A stretch of 64,000 bases of DNA from positions 1 to 64,000 of the forward strand of contig JAJPHZ010000023.1 of NCBI GenBank assembly GCA_021325025.1, given 5' to 3'. A program made the translations under genes and the position numbers. This document shows, piece after piece, positions 53,981 through 62,803 of this stretch. The DNA is from Pseudomonadota bacterium. GTDB lineage: Bacteria > Desulfobacterota > Binatia > Binatales > Binataceae. Below the pieces are notes generated by a model. It ran no database searches and was not told where the DNA came from. It saw only the letters and a list, made by a program, of their open reading frames with translations. Each line of letters opens with the position of its first letter. Position 1 is the first letter of the stretch.

Positions 53981-54132
53981 GGGCCGCTCGCCTCCTCAAG
54001 CAAAGAGTTTTGCCGGCGCGAAGGCCGTCGCATGCACGCGCATACGCCGACGCGCTGATTATGGTGCTCCGGCCGCCCCTGCCGCAAGATGATCTATGCT
54101 GTGAAAAAGCTTTGAGGGCCCCCAAGCGGCGT

Positions 54133-54312
54133 TCAATCGGCCAGAATCCGCACGCTGCACTCGCGATGCTCGCGGCCGAACTGCTTGACTTCCTGCTCGA
54201 CGGGCCCTCGCGCCGCCTGAGTGTCGTCGACCATCAGGCGTCCGGCGGCGGCCGGCTCGATGCCGTCGGCCTCGATGGAAACGTTGTGATCGTCGCAGCA
54301 GATGAATGCCAT
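54133..54312 (-). CDS. Small hypothetical protein (59 residues)
   Basis: A 59-residue acidic to mixed protein beginning MAFICCDDHNVSIEADG. ATG 54312 has AGGGAG about eight bases before it; the open frame runs on upstream but the N-terminal extension looks non-coding. It is divergent from the thiolase-like gene (125 bp) and has no recognised domain. Paired Cys residues at 5-6 are its only notable feature. Moderate support only. Confidence 0.5.
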   Translation of the reverse strand: MAFICCDDHNVSIEADGIEPAAAGRLMVDDTQAARGPVEQEVKQFGREHRECSVRILAD

Positions 54313-54437
54313 GGTAAAACTCCCTGTCCGGCGCTTGAGTCTATAGCACGGCGCCGCCGCTGTCAGCCCGGAGACGACCAACCTATACACGCGCGGCGCC
54401 CTTTTGTGGTAGTCGATCGAATACAAGGAGCGCAACG

Positions 54438-55595
54438 ATGAGTCTTAAGGGCAAGGCAGCCGCCATCGGCATCGGCGAACTCAAGCCGTATCGCGAACCA
54501 ACCGAGGACTCCGCGCTGGATCTTATGACGGCGGTGGCGGCCGAGGCGATCGCCGACGCCGGGCTGGAAAAGAAGGACATCGACGGTCTGCTGGTCGGGA
54601 TGGCCAGCGCCGACCCCGGCATGATCTATCCCTCCGCAATTGGGGAGCTGTTCGACTTGCGGCCCCGGATGCTCAACGTGCTCGACATCGGCGGCGCCAG
54701 CGGCGCCGGGATGATCTGGCGCGCGGCGGCCGCGATCGACGCCGGGATGTGCAACGCGGTGCTGTGTCTGACCGCCGACCTCAACCGCCTGGGGCGGCGC
54801 CGGCCGCCCATGATCTCGTTGATGTACGAGTTCGAAGCGCCCTACGGCGCGATCGGCGCCAACTGCAGTTACGCGCTGATCGCGCAGCGCCACATGGCGA
54901 TTTACGGCACCAAGCCGGAGCAGATGGCGAAGGTGGCCGTTGATCAGCGGCGCAACGCGCTGGCCAATCCGCTGGCGTACTTCAACGACACCCCGCTTAC
55001 CATCGACGATGTACTCAACTCGCGCTACATCTGCGAGCCGCTGCATCTGTTCGAGATCGTCAGTCCGATGAGCGGCGGCGCGGCGGTGGTGGTCGCCTCG
55101 CCCGAAATCGCGCTGCGCGCCAAACATCCGCCCATCTGGCTGATCGGCGCGGGCGAAGGCTCCGACCGCGCCTCGATCACCTATGCGCCCGAGATTACGG
55201 AATCGGCCGTCAAGGGCGCGGCCGACGCGGCCTTCAAGATGGCGGGGGTGTCGCGCAAGGATATCGACCTGGTCTGTCCCTACGACTGCTACACGATAAC
55301 CGTGCTGGTCACGCTGGAGGACGCGGGCTTTTGCAAAAAGGGTCAGGGTGGACCGTTCGTAATGGAGCACGACCTTACTTTCTCAGGCGACTTTCCCTGC
55401 AACACGCACGGCGGGCAGTTGTCGTTCGGTCAACCCGGACTGGCAGGCGGGATGAGCCACGTCACCGAGGGGATACGCCAACTGATGGGCCGCGGCGGCG
55501 ACCGCCAGGTCAAGAACGCACGCCTGGCCTACGTCAACGGCAACGGCGGAATCATGAGCGAGCAGGTAAGCTTGATCCTGGAGCGGGTGTCATGA
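54438..55595 (+). CDS. Thiolase-like (SCP-x/Ltp type) protein
   Basis: A 385-residue thiolase-fold protein of the lipid-transfer group. Typical segments are DGLLVGMAS, GGASGAGMIW, MSGGAAVVVASPE, PYDCYTITVLVTLEDAG (with the Tyr used by Ltp-type aldolases) and NTHGGQLSFGQ. The stop overlaps the ATG of the OB-fold gene (ATGA), so the two form a heteromeric complex like Ltp2/ChsH2. Its fused counterpart lies at 12620-14323. Likely a CoA-thioester cleaving or aldolase step. Confidence 0.93.
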   Translation: MSLKGKAAAIGIGELKPYREPTEDSALDLMTAVAAEAIADAGLEKKDIDGLLVGMASADPGMIYPSAIGELFDLRPRMLNVLDIGGASGAGMIWRAAAAIDAGMCNAVLCLTADLNRLGRRRPPMISLMYEFEAPYGAIGANCSYALIAQRHMAIYGTKPEQMAKVAVDQRRNALANPLAYFNDTPLTIDDVLNSRYICEPLHLFEIVSPMSGGAAVVVASPEIALRAKHPPIWLIGAGEGSDRASITYAPEITESAVKGAADAAFKMAGVSRKDIDLVCPYDCYTITVLVTLEDAGFCKKGQGGPFVMEHDLTFSGDFPCNTHGGQLSFGQPGLAGGMSHVTEGIRQLMGRGGDRQVKNARLAYVNGNGGIMSEQVSLILERVS

Positions 55596-55996
55596 GCGAA
55601 TACGTCAAACCTCTGCCGCAACCGAGCAAGACCAGCCGGCCGTTCTGGGAGGCGGCCAAACGCCACGAGTTGATGCTGCAACGGTGCGAGGCGTGCCACC
55701 AGTTCATCTACTATCCGCGCGCCCGCTGCCCGCACTGTTTTTCCGACCGCCTGGTGTGGCGCCGATGCAGCGGCAAGGGCAAGCTCTACAGCTTCACCGT
55801 GGTCCATCGCCCCTCCACCCGCCTGTTTGCCGACGCGCCCTACGTACTGGCGATTGTGGAACTGGAAGAAGGACCGCGGATGACCACCAACATCGTCGCG
55901 CCGCCGCAGTCGCTCAAAGTCGACATGCCGGTGACCGTCTTCTTTGACGACGTTACGCCCGAATGCACGCTGGTGAAGTTCAAGCCGGCGGGCTAA
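55592..55996 (+). CDS. Zn-ribbon/OB-fold protein (DUF35)
   Basis: A 134-residue DUF35 protein. The Zn-ribbon cysteines are in CEACHQFIY and CPHC, and the OB fold starts at GKGKLYSFTVV. It overlaps the thiolase-like gene by 4 bp and probably binds the same acyl-CoA in a complex. The match with the N-terminal half of the fused protein at 12620-14323 is clear. Confidence 0.95.
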   Translation: MSEYVKPLPQPSKTSRPFWEAAKRHELMLQRCEACHQFIYYPRARCPHCFSDRLVWRRCSGKGKLYSFTVVHRPSTRLFADAPYVLAIVELEEGPRMTTNIVAPPQSLKVDMPVTVFFDDVTPECTLVKFKPAG

Positions 55997-56056
55997 TCGC
56001 ACGCTCCTTGCCCGGCTGATGTACTCCCGCGCCAAAGCGCGAACGCGGTGCTGCGT

Positions 56057-57292
56057 TCAGGAGCGATAGCGCGCGATGATCTGCTCGCCGAAGGTGCGTA
56101 GCTGCTTTTTCACCACCTCGAGCGGGAGCAGGCCCTGGTCGGGGCCGTAGATGAAGTACTCGGGATTGACCGTTTCCACCAGGCGATCCATCTCGCGCAG
56201 GACCTCGGGGATGGGTCCGGCGGTGATGGTGCCCGACTCGCGCACACGCTCTTTGGTAATCGCATGGGGCGGCAGCGTCACCTTGCCCAGCGGGTAGCGG
56301 ATCGCGTCGTCGGGGCGGCGCATCGATTCGGCATAGCCGAAATGGCTGTGGAACAGCCGCGTGACGACGCCGATCACGCCGTTCCACGCCAGGTCGTAGG
56401 CTTCGTCCGTATCGCGTCCGAAGTACACGCTATGCATCACGCCGAACGCCTGGCCCAGCTCCAGCTGGCGGCCGCAGGCGGCCGCCTCGTCGCGGTAGAA
56501 TTTGGCGATGCGCAGTATTTCGGGCACCATCGGCACCGCGGTCAGCGGAATCACGCCGTTGCGCGCCGCCCACGAGATCGTGGCGTCGCTGGCGGAGAAA
56601 GCCTGGAACAGGGGCGGATGGGGTTTTTGGTAGGGCTTTGGAACGATCGAGATCTTGCGCACCCGGCCGTCTTCGACCTCGCCCGGAGCGCCCGCTTGCG
56701 CGGTCCATTCCGCCGCCCGCCACGGCGTGCCCTCCTCGTATGGATAGGGGAACTCGTAGTACTTGCCCTTGAATGCGAAGGCTTCGTCCTTCCACGCCAG
56801 TTTCAGAACCTCGAAGACCTCTTCGAACGCCTCGCGGTTGGTCTTGTCGATCTCGGACTGATCGCTGCCGGTGGCCTGCACGTGCAGCTTCTGCGCCATC
56901 GGATTAAGCCATCGCGTCTGATAGCCGCGCGCCAGTCCTACAAAGGTGCGGCCCTTGGTCAGATGGTCCAGCCATGCGATGGTGACGGCCAACCGCAGCG
57001 GGTTCCATCCGGGCAGCACGTAGCCGACCGGTCCGACCTTGACGTGTTTGGTCTGCGTCGCGAGGTAGGCGTAGAAGGCAGGCACGCTGCCGAACTCCAG
57101 CCCCTCGGTGTGCAGGAAATGCTCGGGCAGGCCGATCATTTCAAATCCCAGGTCCTCGGCCATCTTCGACAACTCGGTGACTTCCTCGATCATGCGCTGG
57201 ATGCGGTCGTTATGATGCGCGATCGGCCGCAGCCGGATGCGCTCTTCGACGGTGCCGGGAACGCTGGGAAGGAAAAAGCACATGAATTTCAT
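56057..57292 (-). CDS. LLM class flavin-dependent oxidoreductase
   Basis: A 411-residue luciferase-like protein. The N-terminal FMCFFLPSV strand, LPEHFLHTEG and the segment LDHLTKGRTFVGLARGYQ, which binds the flavin phosphate, are visible. It has longer loops than the enzyme at 18218, including an insertion with YYEFPYPYEEG. The gene faces the OB-fold gene convergently. Substrate unknown. Confidence 0.92.
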   Translation of the reverse strand: MKFMCFFLPSVPGTVEERIRLRPIAHHNDRIQRMIEEVTELSKMAEDLGFEMIGLPEHFLHTEGLEFGSVPAFYAYLATQTKHVKVGPVGYVLPGWNPLRLAVTIAWLDHLTKGRTFVGLARGYQTRWLNPMAQKLHVQATGSDQSEIDKTNREAFEEVFEVLKLAWKDEAFAFKGKYYEFPYPYEEGTPWRAAEWTAQAGAPGEVEDGRVRKISIVPKPYQKPHPPLFQAFSASDATISWAARNGVIPLTAVPMVPEILRIAKFYRDEAAACGRQLELGQAFGVMHSVYFGRDTDEAYDLAWNGVIGVVTRLFHSHFGYAESMRRPDDAIRYPLGKVTLPPHAITKERVRESGTITAGPIPEVLREMDRLVETVNPEYFIYGPDQGLLPLEVVKKQLRTFGEQIIARYRS

Positions 57293-57667
57293 CGATCGGA
57301 AACCCCGCGACGTTGTTAAGGCAGAAACCCTCTGGCGGACAGACCTCTCCCTCTACCCGCTTCACCTGCGCACGAAGCATGCCAGCCCCAATCGGCATAA
57401 AGAACTTGGATCTTTGCGACCTTGGCATCCAAATCGCGCTGGTGCGGCCCGGCGATGATCCCCGAATGGAGCCATTCGCGTTTCCAAAGGAGCCAATTTG
57501 CTGGCCGGCTAAATAGGATGCTTGGCCCGCATTTAACGAAGATGGATTTCGGGGCCGCGCGCTGCTGGAGTGCGGGACCCGATTGGTGGAGCCTTACGTA
57601 TGTGCCGGTCCATGACGCGCGACCGCTTTTTCTCCGCGCAAAACCGGGGCGGCGCGATGCCCGTGCC
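57293..57667. other. Intergenic region without a recognised gene
   Basis: Open frames here overlap on both strands, have no domain, and lack good ribosome sites. It separates the flavin monooxygenase gene from the P450/CMD operon. No repeat or RNA was recognised. Confidence 0.6.
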
Positions 57668-57778
57668 TCACTGGCGGGCAGGGCGGCCCGCCCACCATTT
57701 TTTCATTTCTTCAATTCTCGCCGCAGTTTGCCGGGCCCACCAGTCAAGACCCGGGCGGGGATGGGTTTCCGCAGTCAA
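57668..57778 (-). CDS. Possible small ORF coupled to the CMD-like gene
   Basis: A 36-residue frame beginning with TTG that overlaps the stop of the CMD-like gene (TTGA). It encodes a Trp-rich, positively charged C-terminus (GLDWWARQ, then EEMKKWWAGRPARQ). No ribosome site is evident, so it may not be translated; it is recorded because of the overlap. Confidence 0.25.
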   Translation of the reverse strand: MTAETHPRPGLDWWARQTAARIEEMKKWWAGRPARQ

Positions 57779-58338
57779 TCGCCGGAACTGGTTTTGCGTG
57801 GCGTGCTGAACTCGCCCGGCGCGGCTTCCAGCTCGGTCTGGAAGGTGGCATGGAAGCGGTTTACCAGGTGGCTCATCCCGACCATCATCATCAGTTCGAT
57901 CAGCTCGCGCTCGCTCAGATACCGGCGCAGCCGGCCGTACAGGTCGTCGCTGACCTTGCCGTTGTGCGCCATCACCTCCGCGTATTCCAGGATTACGCGC
58001 TCCACCGGCTCAAAGCCGGCGTTGGTGCGCCAATCCATGTTGGCCAGCTTCTCCGCGCTGATGCCGACTCTCGCACCGAGAGTCATGTGCGTGGGCACTC
58101 AATAATGGCACTGGTTGATGAGCGAGGTCTTGAGGTAGGCCAGTTCGAGCAGTCTGCGGTCGAGCGCCGCGCTGCGGTTGACTGCGGTCATAAAGCCCCA
58201 CAGGCCGATGAAGATCTCCTTGTGATGGGCCATCGTGGCCAGCACATTGGGCACCGCGCCCAATGACGCGCTCATCTGTTCATAGAGCTGACGGAGCTCG
58301 GGATCATCAGGATTGCGCAGCGGCTGCAAACGTGCCAT
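57775..58338 (-). CDS. Carboxymuconolactone decarboxylase/AhpD-like protein, probable selenoprotein
   Basis: Read through an in-frame TGA at 58099-58101 this gives 187 residues. The family motif has C-x-x-C followed by His, and here it reads C77-H-Y-TGA80-V-P-T-H84, so the TGA replaces the second redox cysteine. Both sides match the family: NVLATMAHHKEIF and LELAYLKTSLINQCHY before, THMTLGARVGIS and LIELMMMVGMSHLVNRF after. A perfect hairpin follows the TGA (58066-58084) at bacterial SECIS distance. It starts 17 bp after the P450 stop on the same strand. The likely role is peroxidase, thiol-redox or decarboxylase-like. A plain nonsense mutation is the alternative. Confidence 0.8.
58066..58084 (-). 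promoter_or_regulatory. Candidate bacterial SECIS hairpin
   Basis: On the coding strand this is GACUCUCG, loop GUG, CGAGAGUC: a perfect 8-bp stem, or a 7-bp stem with loop GGUGC. The first loop G lies 22-23 nt after the UGA, within the range known for bacterial SECIS elements, which have a G early in a short apical loop. The hairpin uses the Arg codon AGA, rarely chosen in this GC-rich window, as expected if RNA pairing constrains the codon choice. Confidence 0.75.
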
Positions 58339-58355
58339 CTCTCGCCCACTCCCCC

Positions 58356-59597
58356 TTATGCGGCAGCGGCTTTGCGCGGCGTGAACTTGACCGGCATGTG
58401 CTTGATGCCGGCGACCTGGATCGAGGTCAGGCGCTCGACTTCGCCCGCCAGCCGCAGATCGGGCATCCGCCGCATCACCTCTTCCAGCATCAGGCGCAGC
58501 TCCAGGCGCGCCAGGTGCGACCCGATGCAGAAGTGCTCACCCTGGCCGAAGGCCAGATGGTAGTTGGGCGTGCGCGTGATGTCGAAGCGATAGGGGTCGG
58601 CGAAAACCTCCTCGTCGCGGTTGGCGGAGGGATTCCAGATCACGATGAAGTCGTCGTCGTGGATGCGGCGCCCGCGCCATTCGAAGTCGCGCGTCGCCGT
58701 GCGCATGATGTGGGTGATGGGACTGGTCCAGCGCAGGATTTCCTCGATCGCGGTCGGCATCAGGGCGGGGTTCTGCGCCAGGCGCTCCCACTGATCGGGA
58801 TTGCGCATCAGCTCCAGCACGCCGCCCGATATCGCGTTGCGGGTGGTCTCCAACCCGCCCAGGACGAACATCACCGCGTTGTGGCCGATTTCCATGTCGT
58901 TGAGCAGCTCGCCGCCGAGCCGGGCGGTGCCGATCACGCTGAGCAGATCGCGCCCGGGTTTGTCGCGCCGGTGCTTGGCGAGTTCCAGGCAGTAGGTGAA
59001 CAGATGCATCCCGCCCATCATCGAGGTCTGCATCGCCGAACCGCCGACCTGGTATTCGGGATCCTCGCCGCCGATTACCATGTTGGCCCACTTGTACATC
59101 GACTCCCAGTCGGCGCGCGGAATCGCCATCATCTCGCAGATGATCGCCATCGGCAGACGCGCCGCGACATCGACCACGAAGTCGCATTCGCCGCGTCCGG
59201 CCACAGCGTCGAGCACTTCGCTGACGATGCGCCGGCCCGAAGCTTCCAGCTGGGCCACCGCGCGCGGCAAAAAGGCGCCGTTGAACTGCCGGCGCATCGC
59301 GCTGTGGCGCGGCGGGTCGGTGCCGATCAGCATCTGGCCACAGCCGCGCATCTCGGGACTGAGCATCGCCTCGGCTTCCGAGTTGGAGGGCAGTCCCACG
59401 GAATAGCGCTGGGAGCTGAAGGTGATAGGATCGCGATAGACGGTCAGCGCGTCCTCGTAGCGCGTGATCGACCAAAAGCCGCGCTGGATGCGCCTGCCCG
59501 TGGTCCAATGAATCGGATCCTCGGTGCGCAGCCGTTGCCACACCGGATGCGGATCCTGCCTGGCAAAGCATTCAGGATCGGTAAGATCGAATTCCAT
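58356..59597 (-). CDS. Cytochrome P450
   Basis: A 413-residue soluble bacterial P450. The I-helix has LGGLETTRN, the K-helix ExxR lies in EEILRW, and the haem motif is FGQGEHFCIG with ligand C357. The N-terminus has no anchor. It likely hydroxylates a hydrophobic substrate with a ferredoxin partner coded elsewhere. GGGG before the ATG may serve as ribosome site. The CMD-like probable selenoprotein gene follows after 17 bp. A relic of a related P450 lies at 12457-12615. Confidence 0.96.
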   Translation of the reverse strand: MEFDLTDPECFARQDPHPVWQRLRTEDPIHWTTGRRIQRGFWSITRYEDALTVYRDPITFSSQRYSVGLPSNSEAEAMLSPEMRGCGQMLIGTDPPRHSAMRRQFNGAFLPRAVAQLEASGRRIVSEVLDAVAGRGECDFVVDVAARLPMAIICEMMAIPRADWESMYKWANMVIGGEDPEYQVGGSAMQTSMMGGMHLFTYCLELAKHRRDKPGRDLLSVIGTARLGGELLNDMEIGHNAVMFVLGGLETTRNAISGGVLELMRNPDQWERLAQNPALMPTAIEEILRWTSPITHIMRTATRDFEWRGRRIHDDDFIVIWNPSANRDEEVFADPYRFDITRTPNYHLAFGQGEHFCIGSHLARLELRLMLEEVMRRMPDLRLAGEVERLTSIQVAGIKHMPVKFTPRKAAAA

Positions 59598-60022
59598 GGC
59601 CTACCCCTTTGCGTTGACAACCGCGGGCCGGTGCGTAAAGTTCCCCGCGCCGCCACTATCCTACTCGTTTGCACCGCGCCTTTACAGGCTTTGTATCGAC
59701 TTGGCGGCATCGCCGGCTGCCGAGTTTTAAGCCGGTTCGAGCCCGCGGCAGGGCCTTCCAAAATGCGCATCGGCTAGAACCCGCGATCAGTCCAAAAGAC
59801 GGGCCAAGACATGGCCGAGCCATGATGGTAGGATTTTGGGGCGTTTGCAAGGGGCGGCAAGCACGAGAATACGGGAGAAAAGGGAAAAACCACGGCGGTA
59901 CCCCGGCTACCGCGGCGCCGAGAAGGACTCGCATGCCGAATCGCACGAAAGCAGTCTACGTCTCTCTCCCGGCTCAAGACCTGGCGTCGCACGTTGTTCC
60001 AACGCCGTAAGGAAGTGCAAAT
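59598..60022. other. Intergenic region between divergent genes
   Basis: No gene is supported in these 425 bp; a plus-strand frame at 59669-60010 has no domain. It includes the promoter area of the P450 operon and, at about 59893-59911, a small GCGGTA/TACCGC hairpin. AAGGAAG at its end is the ribosome site of the DUF1614 gene. Confidence 0.6.
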
Positions 60023-60715
60023 ATGCTGTTCGCACCCTTTATTTTCATCTACATGATCATCGCTCTGAGCATCCTTGCCGTTCTCTTCGTATCCATCCAA
60101 TTAAACCTCATCAGCTATGCATTCATGGTGTTGGGGCTGCCGCCGCGGCTGGCGGTGCTCGCTCTGCTGGCCAGCCTCATCGGCAGCTACATCAACATTC
60201 CCCTGTATACAGTAAAGTCCGGCTCCGCGCCGGCGGTCGCGACCGTGGATATCGACGGTATGATCTACAACATCCCATATGAGTACCGAGGCGAGGGTAC
60301 CAGGGTGGCAATTAATGTAGGCGGTGCGATTGTGCCGCTTGCAATCGCAGGCTACGCGCTCGTTCGCTCGCCTGAGGCGACGCTACCCTCGGTGCTGGCA
60401 ACAGTAATCGTCGCGGCGGTTACTCATCGATTCGCTCATCCGGTGACAGGTCTTGGAATCACTGTGCCGATGTTTATCCCGCCTCTCCTGGCAGTCACGG
60501 TGGCGCTATTTCTGGGACAGGCAATGGGGGTGCCGAGAGCGATCCACGTTATCGCCTATGTAAGCGGCGTGTTGGGCACTCTCATCGGCGCGGACCTGAC
60601 CAATCTGGGCCGCATCAGCGATCTTGGCGCACCTGTCGCCTCAATCGGCGGTGCGGGAACCTTCGATGGGGTCTTTCTTACCGGGATAGTAGCGGTGCTG
60701 CTGGCCGGCCTGTAA
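60023..60715 (+). CDS. DUF1614 domain-containing membrane protein
   Basis: A 230-residue membrane protein with about six helices, matching DUF1614 (GGAIVPLAIAGYAL, HPVTGLGITVP and the terminal GADLTNL...GGAGTFDGVFLTGI pattern). The family is found in bacteria and archaea and its function is unknown; transport has been suggested. ATG has AAGGAAG eight bases upstream. It is 158 bp ahead of the MarC gene in the same direction. Confidence 0.9.
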   Translation: MLFAPFIFIYMIIALSILAVLFVSIQLNLISYAFMVLGLPPRLAVLALLASLIGSYINIPLYTVKSGSAPAVATVDIDGMIYNIPYEYRGEGTRVAINVGGAIVPLAIAGYALVRSPEATLPSVLATVIVAAVTHRFAHPVTGLGITVPMFIPPLLAVTVALFLGQAMGVPRAIHVIAYVSGVLGTLIGADLTNLGRISDLGAPVASIGGAGTFDGVFLTGIVAVLLAGL

Positions 60716-60873
60716 CCTTTTGCATCCATGCCGCGGACGCGGGGCAGGCAAGACAAAACCTCATGGCGTTGGAGAAGCGGGTTTGCAACGGCGGCGACCC
60801 TTGTTCCAGGCAAAATCGGTAGGCCTGCTCCAGTGTGGTGACGCATCGAACTCATTGATGAAAGAGGGCACTT

Positions 60874-61518
60874 ATGGGGTACTGGCGGCAGTATGCGGAG
60901 ACCTTCGTGGCGCTATTCGTAATCGCAGACCCGATCGGCGCGGTCCCGATATTCCTGAGTCTTACGCAGCATCATCCGCCGGCTGACAGGAAGCATATTG
61001 CCAACGTGACGGCGCTCGCGGTAGCCGCCATTCTGACCGCCTCGGTGTTCGTGGCCGAACCGCTGTTGGGGTTCTTCGGGGTTGATATCGCGGCCTTTCG
61101 CGTAGCTGGCGGCATTCTAATCATGCTTATGGCATTGGGGATGCTGGAGGCCGCATCGCGGCGAACCCAGCGCACAGCCGAAGAAATGGCCGAGGCCGAA
61201 CTCAAGGCGGAAATCGCCGTAGTCCCGTTGGCGATTCCCTTAATTGCCGGTCCCGGCGCGATCAGCACCGTAGTTATATATGCGGATCAGTCGGCTATGT
61301 GGTTTGACACTATATATTTGGTCATTGCCTGTATGCTGGTCGCCCTCTTCGTGTGGCTGGCACTAAGAGCGGCGGATCCTATCCGGGACCTGTTGGGAGC
61401 CACCGGTATTAACGTGGTTACGCGCTTACTGGGCGTGATTCTCACGGCGGTGGCCGTGGAATTCATCACTTCAGGCCTAGCCCGACTATTGCCAGGTTTG
61501 GCGCTCGTGGAGCGCTAA
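60874..61518 (+). CDS. MarC family membrane protein
   Basis: A 214-residue six-helix protein of the MarC/NAAT family. FVIADPIGAVPIFLSLT at the first helix and AIPLIAGPGAISTVV in the second half are the family repeat motifs. Members were proposed as neutral amino acid transporters, but function is unsettled. It ends 171 bp before the convergent aldo/keto reductase gene. Confidence 0.93.
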   Translation: MGYWRQYAETFVALFVIADPIGAVPIFLSLTQHHPPADRKHIANVTALAVAAILTASVFVAEPLLGFFGVDIAAFRVAGGILIMLMALGMLEAASRRTQRTAEEMAEAELKAEIAVVPLAIPLIAGPGAISTVVIYADQSAMWFDTIYLVIACMLVALFVWLALRAADPIRDLLGATGINVVTRLLGVILTAVAVEFITSGLARLLPGLALVER

Positions 61519-61603
61519 CGCAGCGTAGATCGCGACAATCGCGGTATGTATGCATCACCGTCCCAAACGTGGGCGGCAGCAATTTGTAATTTCACACAAA
61601 CTG

Positions 61604-61639
61604 CAGGGTGTTGAGAAAATGGTGGTTCTCGACACCCTG
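61604..61639. terminator. Strong inverted repeat between convergent genes
   Basis: A 14-bp stem with one G-T type mismatch (CAGGGTGTTGAGAA and TTCTCGACACCCTG) and an 8-nt loop lies between the MarC and aldo/keto reductase genes. No clear T-run follows on either strand, so it may be a terminator-like barrier or an unrelated repeat. Confidence 0.5.
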
Positions 61640-61689
61640 CGTAAAAACCGGTGCCCGCCGCAATCTTTCTCCATACCGGCGGCCGGGAA

Positions 61690-62700
61690 TCACCGCTGCT
61701 TGAGCATGATCGCGGCCTTGGGCTGTTCGTGGCCGGAGATCGGCTTGGGCCGATAGGGCCCTTCCAAGGCCGCGATTTCCTCGGCACTCAGTTCCAGGTC
61801 CAGCGCCCGGATCGCCTCATCCAGATGCTCGAGCCGGGTGGTGCCGATAATCGGCGCGGTGACGCCGGGGGCCTGAAGAATCCACGCCAGCGCGACCTCG
61901 CCCGGCGTGACGCCGCGCGCCGCCGCCACTTTGGCGACTGCGTCGACGATCGCAAAGCCGTCCTGCGTGTAATAGGGCGCCGCGAACGGATCGCTGCTCG
62001 CCCGCACGGTCAGCGCCTTGCCCTCGCGCGTGCGATTGCCGCACAGAAAGCCGCGCGCCAGCGGGCTCCACGGAATCACGCCCACGCCCTGGTCGATGCA
62101 CAGCGGAATCATCTCGCGCTCCTCCTCGCGATAGGCCAGGTTGTAATGGTTCTGCATCGAGACGAAGCGATGCCATCCGTGCTCGCGCGCGAGATACAAG
62201 GCCTTGGAGAACTGCCAGGCCGCCATGCTGCTGGCGCCCAGGTAGCGCACCTTGCCGGCGCGCACCAGCGAGTCGAGCGCGTCGAGCGTCTCTTCGATCG
62301 GCGTCGTATAGTCCCATCGATGGATCTGGTAGAGGTCAATGTAATCGGTCTTAAGCCGGCGCAGCGAGGCCTCGCAGGCCGCGATGATGTGCTTGCGCGA
62401 AAGCCCCACGCAATTGGGTCCCTCTGCCATCCGCCCGTGCACCTTGGTCGCGATCACCAGTTCGTCGCGCCGGCCCATCTCGCCCAGCCATCGCCCGGTG
62501 ATCTCCTCGCTGACGCCCAGCGAATAGACGTTGGCGGTGTCGAAGAAATTGATGCCCGCCTCGATCGCGCGTGCGAAATGCTCGCGCGCCTCGTCTTCAG
62601 TCAGCACCCACTGGCGCCATTTTTTGCTCCCATAGCTCATGCATCCAAGACAGATTCTGGAGACGCTCAGTCCGGTTTTGCCCAGTTTGACGTACTTCAT
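61690..62700 (-). CDS. Aldo/keto reductase
   Basis: A 336-residue NADPH-dependent aldo/keto reductase of the YajO/Tas-like group. The catalytic tetrad is D54, Y59, K86 and H127 (in FFDTANVYS, ATKVHG and QIHRWD). ATG 62700 follows AAAGGA at eight bases; the open frame upstream adds an unlikely extension. It probably reduces an aldehyde or ketone. It is divergent from the FAD oxidase gene by 103 bp. Confidence 0.94.
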   Translation of the reverse strand: MKYVKLGKTGLSVSRICLGCMSYGSKKWRQWVLTEDEAREHFARAIEAGINFFDTANVYSLGVSEEITGRWLGEMGRRDELVIATKVHGRMAEGPNCVGLSRKHIIAACEASLRRLKTDYIDLYQIHRWDYTTPIEETLDALDSLVRAGKVRYLGASSMAAWQFSKALYLAREHGWHRFVSMQNHYNLAYREEEREMIPLCIDQGVGVIPWSPLARGFLCGNRTREGKALTVRASSDPFAAPYYTQDGFAIVDAVAKVAAARGVTPGEVALAWILQAPGVTAPIIGTTRLEHLDEAIRALDLELSAEEIAALEGPYRPKPISGHEQPKAAIMLKQR

Positions 62701-62803
62701 CGCGCAATCCTTTAACTCCTCAAGACCGTTGCGATATTGGTTGATGCAAGCGAAGCGATTCAGGGCTAAATTACCATACCGGCGGACCGGAGGTGATCGG
62801 AAC

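Noticed and set aside
57775..58338. Ordinary pseudogene by nonsense mutation
   Set aside because: The stop is TGA exactly at the redox Cys and is followed by a SECIS-like stem, and the downstream half is undamaged. Kept only as the alternative hypothesis.
59669..60010. Small plus-strand gene of 113 codons
   Set aside because: No domain, no ribosome site, biased Arg/Pro-rich translation typical of non-coding GC-rich DNA.
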